Below, in pieces: positions 54,019 through 55,976 of a DNA stretch of 55,976 nucleotides (positions within the stretch are counted from its first letter, which is position 1; every line of letters begins with the position of its first letter). The notes beneath the pieces are model-generated. The model was not told the DNA's origin, did not search any database, and saw only the letters and a list, made by a program, of their open reading frames with translations. The stretch comes from Chloroflexota bacterium (GTDB lineage: Bacteria > Chloroflexota > Anaerolineae > Promineifilales > Promineifilaceae): assembly GCA_020629055.1 (NCBI GenBank), contig JAHDEB010000002.1, positions 7,079 through 63,054 of the forward strand. Direction: 5' to 3'. Both the position numbers and the translations under genes were made by a program.

Positions 54019-54028
54019 TAATTTTTTA

Positions 54029-55516
54029 ATGACATTCTCAAAACGCTTAATTACAGGCACATTGATTGCGGCACTATCTTTAGTAGCAGCAACCGCAGCA
54101 TTTGCGACACCTGATCCAGGTACCGCGACAAGTAATGCTGTTGTACAAAACCAAGGCACAACAACCGCTAACGTTGTTGTTAGCTACTACGCACAAGATG
54201 GTACAGCTGCACTAACAACTGAAGCTACCATTAACGCTGGCGCAGTTGCTGAGTTTAAAACTGCAGATACCGCATTGGCATCAGGTTTCGCTGGCGCGGC
54301 TATCGTTTCATCTGATCAACCGCTTGCTGCGATTGTTAGTTTGAAAAATTCTGACGTAAGCGCTTCAAAAGGTGGAATCACCCAAGGTGCTTATAACGCA
54401 ACAACCGCACCAGCATCAGACATTAGCTTCCCATCAGTTTGGGGCTTCGCTGGTATTGGTTCAGTTTCAACCATTCAAAACACATCTTCAGATGCAACCG
54501 TTTTGACCGTTGACTTCTTCAACCGTGCTGGAGACAACTTGGGTAGCCGCACCATCAACCTAAACGGTTATGGTTCAGTAACCATCGACATGGGTAACGC
54601 AAGCGACTTGCCATCAGGATTCCCAACCGACTTCTCAGACGGTTCAATCTCTGTATCTTCAAGCGCAACTGATATCGCTGGTGCTTCTACCGCATATTGG
54701 ACAAACCGCCAAGGTGCATACCAAGCGTTGACTTCTGCAAATGCAGGCACAACCCTTTACGCTCCTTCTCACTTCGCGTTCAAATCTAACGCATCAGATC
54801 CAGACTACGCATTGTTCTCTGCTTTGAACATTCAAAACACAACCGGAACCGCAGCACCAATTACCATCGAGTACTTCACCCGTGGTGATACATCTGGTAA
54901 CGCTGCACTAAGCCTAACCTGTACAGTTCCTGCGAACTCAGCAGTTGGTCTTAATGTGAAAAATGGTGGTAGTGGTTGTGGACTCAACGCTGCATCATTT
55001 GCACCTCTTGGCACAAGCTGGAGTGGTTCTGTAAAAGTTGTTTCTACCGACAACATCAACTTGGTTGGTACCGGTATTACCAACTGGGGTAACAATGGTT
55101 ACGGTGGTATGTACGCGATGGTTACAACCAACGATGCATCTGACACCATTTACATTCCTGCTCAATATCGTCGTCAACCTGGCGGCAGCTGGGCACAATG
55201 GTCAGCCATCAACTTGCAAAACATCGGTTCTTCAACCGTTGCTGCTGCTGACATCACCATTAAATACATCGACACCGCTGGTAACACAGTTGTAACCCTA
55301 ACCGGTGGACAACTTCCTGGCGACTTGGCTGCTGGTGCAGCGTTTGGTCTAAACACCCGCAACGGTGGTGACTTGGACGCATCTGCATTCAACGCACTTG
55401 GTGACGGCTGGATCGGTGGTATCCTAGTTGAAGGCCCAGCTGGTTCACAGTTGGTTGCAGTTAACAACATCGTTTACTCAAATCGTGCGAGTGTATACAA
55501 CGGTATCCCTCAATAA
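54029..55516 (+). CDS. Abundant secreted repeat protein, candidate surface/S-layer protein
   Basis: A 495-residue protein with a classical Sec signal peptide (basic MTFSKR, hydrophobic core, cleavage likely after AAFA) and no membrane anchor or SLH motif. The mature part is rich in Ala, Gly, Ser, Thr and Asn and consists of about four Ig-like beta-sandwich repeats, each with a (V/I)QN-type strand (AVVQNQG, STIQNTSS, LNIQNTTG, INLQNIGSS) followed by a Tyr/Phe-rich strand. Codons are restricted (AAC, ACC, GGT, GCA) and CGGCCG, frequent elsewhere, is absent. With its strong promoter, ribosome binding site and terminator, this indicates very high expression. The position beside a glycan cluster suggests a glycosylated surface protein. 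The S-layer role is inference. Confidence 0.88.
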   Translation: MTFSKRLITGTLIAALSLVAATAAFATPDPGTATSNAVVQNQGTTTANVVVSYYAQDGTAALTTEATINAGAVAEFKTADTALASGFAGAAIVSSDQPLAAIVSLKNSDVSASKGGITQGAYNATTAPASDISFPSVWGFAGIGSVSTIQNTSSDATVLTVDFFNRAGDNLGSRTINLNGYGSVTIDMGNASDLPSGFPTDFSDGSISVSSSATDIAGASTAYWTNRQGAYQALTSANAGTTLYAPSHFAFKSNASDPDYALFSALNIQNTTGTAAPITIEYFTRGDTSGNAALSLTCTVPANSAVGLNVKNGGSGCGLNAASFAPLGTSWSGSVKVVSTDNINLVGTGITNWGNNGYGGMYAMVTTNDASDTIYIPAQYRRQPGGSWAQWSAINLQNIGSSTVAAADITIKYIDTAGNTVVTLTGGQLPGDLAAGAAFGLNTRNGGDLDASAFNALGDGWIGGILVEGPAGSQLVAVNNIVYSNRASVYNGIPQ

Positions 55517-55566
55517 TCGATTGATTCGAATTTAACTAAAGTTGTAACTTGTTATGGCTTTAGCGA

Positions 55567-55596
55567 AGGCCCGGCTCTTATGAGTCGGGCCTTTTT
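55567..55596 (+). terminator. Intrinsic terminator of the surface-protein gene
   Basis: An 11-bp G/C-rich stem (AGGCCCGGCTC with GAGTCGGGCCT, one G-T pair) with loop TTAT is followed by TTTTTG. It lies 50 bp after the stop codon. Confidence 0.88.
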
Positions 55597-55703
55597 GTTT
55601 TGGGGTGCATTATCTGTATTTGCAAACGGCTGCCACTTGGTTGGGGGTTGGGAACGATTTAGTATCGTTGGGCGAACGTGAGGCTAAGTTTAAAAATGTA
55701 GAG

Positions 55704-55764
55704 GTGAAAGAGGTCGGAAGGGGCCTTGTTTATACAAAATCAAGTTTGGACCGACCTCTTACAC
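55704..55764. repeat. Inverted repeat near the right end
   Basis: GTGAAAGAGGTCGG (55704-55717) pairs with 55751-55764 with a single mismatch across a 33-nt loop. There is no T-run. It could be a second transcript-end structure for the convergent right-hand frame, or a dispersed palindrome. Confidence 0.4.
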
Positions 55765-55908
55765 CTTACACTTATGGTTGCTTGCCATGATGGGGGGTAA
55801 GGGACGGTTCGCAGCTTGGTTTCTTTTTATGCAAATTGTTACCCCGCCCCTTTCTCCCCTACAATTGACTCAAAATGACCTATAGTGTCTGCTACGTTCA
55901 TAAGCCAA

Positions 55909-55976
55909 TCAAATGTTGCTCAGCCAGCCGTCTTTTAGGCCCCGCCAGTAGCTTTTGACTTCTTGAAAATTAGATG
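55909..55976 (-). CDS. Possible C-terminal end of a minus-strand gene, off window
   Basis: Reading from the right edge, a minus-strand frame encodes 22 residues ending KSYWRGLKDGWLSNI and a TGA stop (55909-55911). The SYWRGL-DG pattern resembles the ends of some family 2 glycosyltransferases, which would fit the neighbouring glycan cluster. The fragment is too short for a firm call. Confidence 0.3.
   Translation of the reverse strand, partial: SNFQEVKSYWRGLKDGWLSNI

Larger units (their letters stand above)
53662..54028. other. Intergenic region with inverted repeat and surface-protein promoter
   Basis: These 367 bp between GT4 gene 4 and the surface-protein gene hold an imperfect hairpin (53706-53765), a near-consensus promoter (53941-53969) and a strong ribosome binding site (54013-54018). 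The stretch 53770-53940 shows nothing recognisable. Confidence 0.6.
55517..55908. other. Intergenic region after the surface-protein gene
   Basis: This stretch holds the intrinsic terminator (55567-55596) and an inverted repeat (55704-55764). A 61-codon frame at 55605-55790 overlaps the repeat and has no ribosome binding site. Nothing else was recognised. Confidence 0.5.

Noticed and set aside
55605-55790. A 61-codon frame after the surface-protein terminator
   Set aside because: It overlaps an inverted repeat and has no ribosome binding site.
1-55976. CRISPR arrays, tRNA or rRNA genes
   Set aside because: No regularly spaced direct repeats and no cloverleaf or rRNA-like segments were seen on reading the intergenic regions.

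Overview
The window looks like chromosomal DNA of a member of the Chloroflexota (Anaerolineae or Ardenticatenia-like). This is inferred from protein style, not from a marker gene: long mosaic extracellular proteins with Thr/Pro-rich linkers, GAF histidine kinases, a REC-CpaE fusion, the DUF1501/DUF1800 pair, LCP and Lit-like proteins of a monoderm-type envelope, frequent TTG/GTG starts and the absence of outer-membrane genes. The DNA is about 50% GC and is strikingly rich in the palindrome CGGCCG. No rRNA, tRNA, CRISPR array or intact transposase is visible.

Layout. 1-4051 (minus): two adjacent integral-membrane GT39-like glycosyltransferases, the first running off the left edge. 4175-10819: housekeeping and regulatory genes (trmH, a TPR protein, trxB, a GAF histidine kinase, a sirtuin, a REC-CpaE ATPase). 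10820-11693: a structured regulatory region with a terminator, a candidate promoter and a perfect 16-bp hairpin. 11694-20954: one 9.3-kb hybrid NRPS-PKS gene (A-PCP-KS-AT-ACP-C-A-PCP-TE) whose two adenylation domains both have a Val-Asp pocket signature like that of beta-alanine-activating domains. 20995-35706: an M23 peptidase/SH3/glycosidase-like fusion, an unknown helical protein with a renalase-like flavoprotein, pyruvate kinase, an unknown protein, a Lit/DUF1461 membrane protein coupled to a histidine phosphatase, tadA, a MATE transporter, a GAF histidine-kinase-like protein lacking the phospho-acceptor His, a MetX-like hydrolase and a small molybdopterin-fold protein. 35922-39245: DUF1501 and DUF1800 proteins.

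39711-53661 is a cell-surface glycan cluster, all on the plus strand: three translationally coupled GT4 glycosyltransferases (two are tandem paralogues), an ABC-2 polysaccharide-export permease without its ATPase, an LCP ligase, a TolB-like lipoprotein, two tandem alkaline-phosphatase-superfamily enzymes, a Wzx-type flippase and a further GT4. It probably makes, decorates, exports and attaches a surface glycan. Immediately downstream, 54029-55516 encodes an abundant-looking secreted repeat protein with a near-consensus promoter, strong ribosome binding site, classic terminator and codon use unlike the rest; it is a good candidate for a major surface or S-layer-type protein.

Most notable: the NRPS-PKS and its leader hairpin, the CGGCCG bias and its absence from the surface-protein gene, the glycan cluster with its paired phosphatase-superfamily paralogues, and several structured intergenic elements (a MITE-like inverted repeat at 25542-25676 and nested palindromes at 35745-35893). 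All domain calls are by eye, without database searches.
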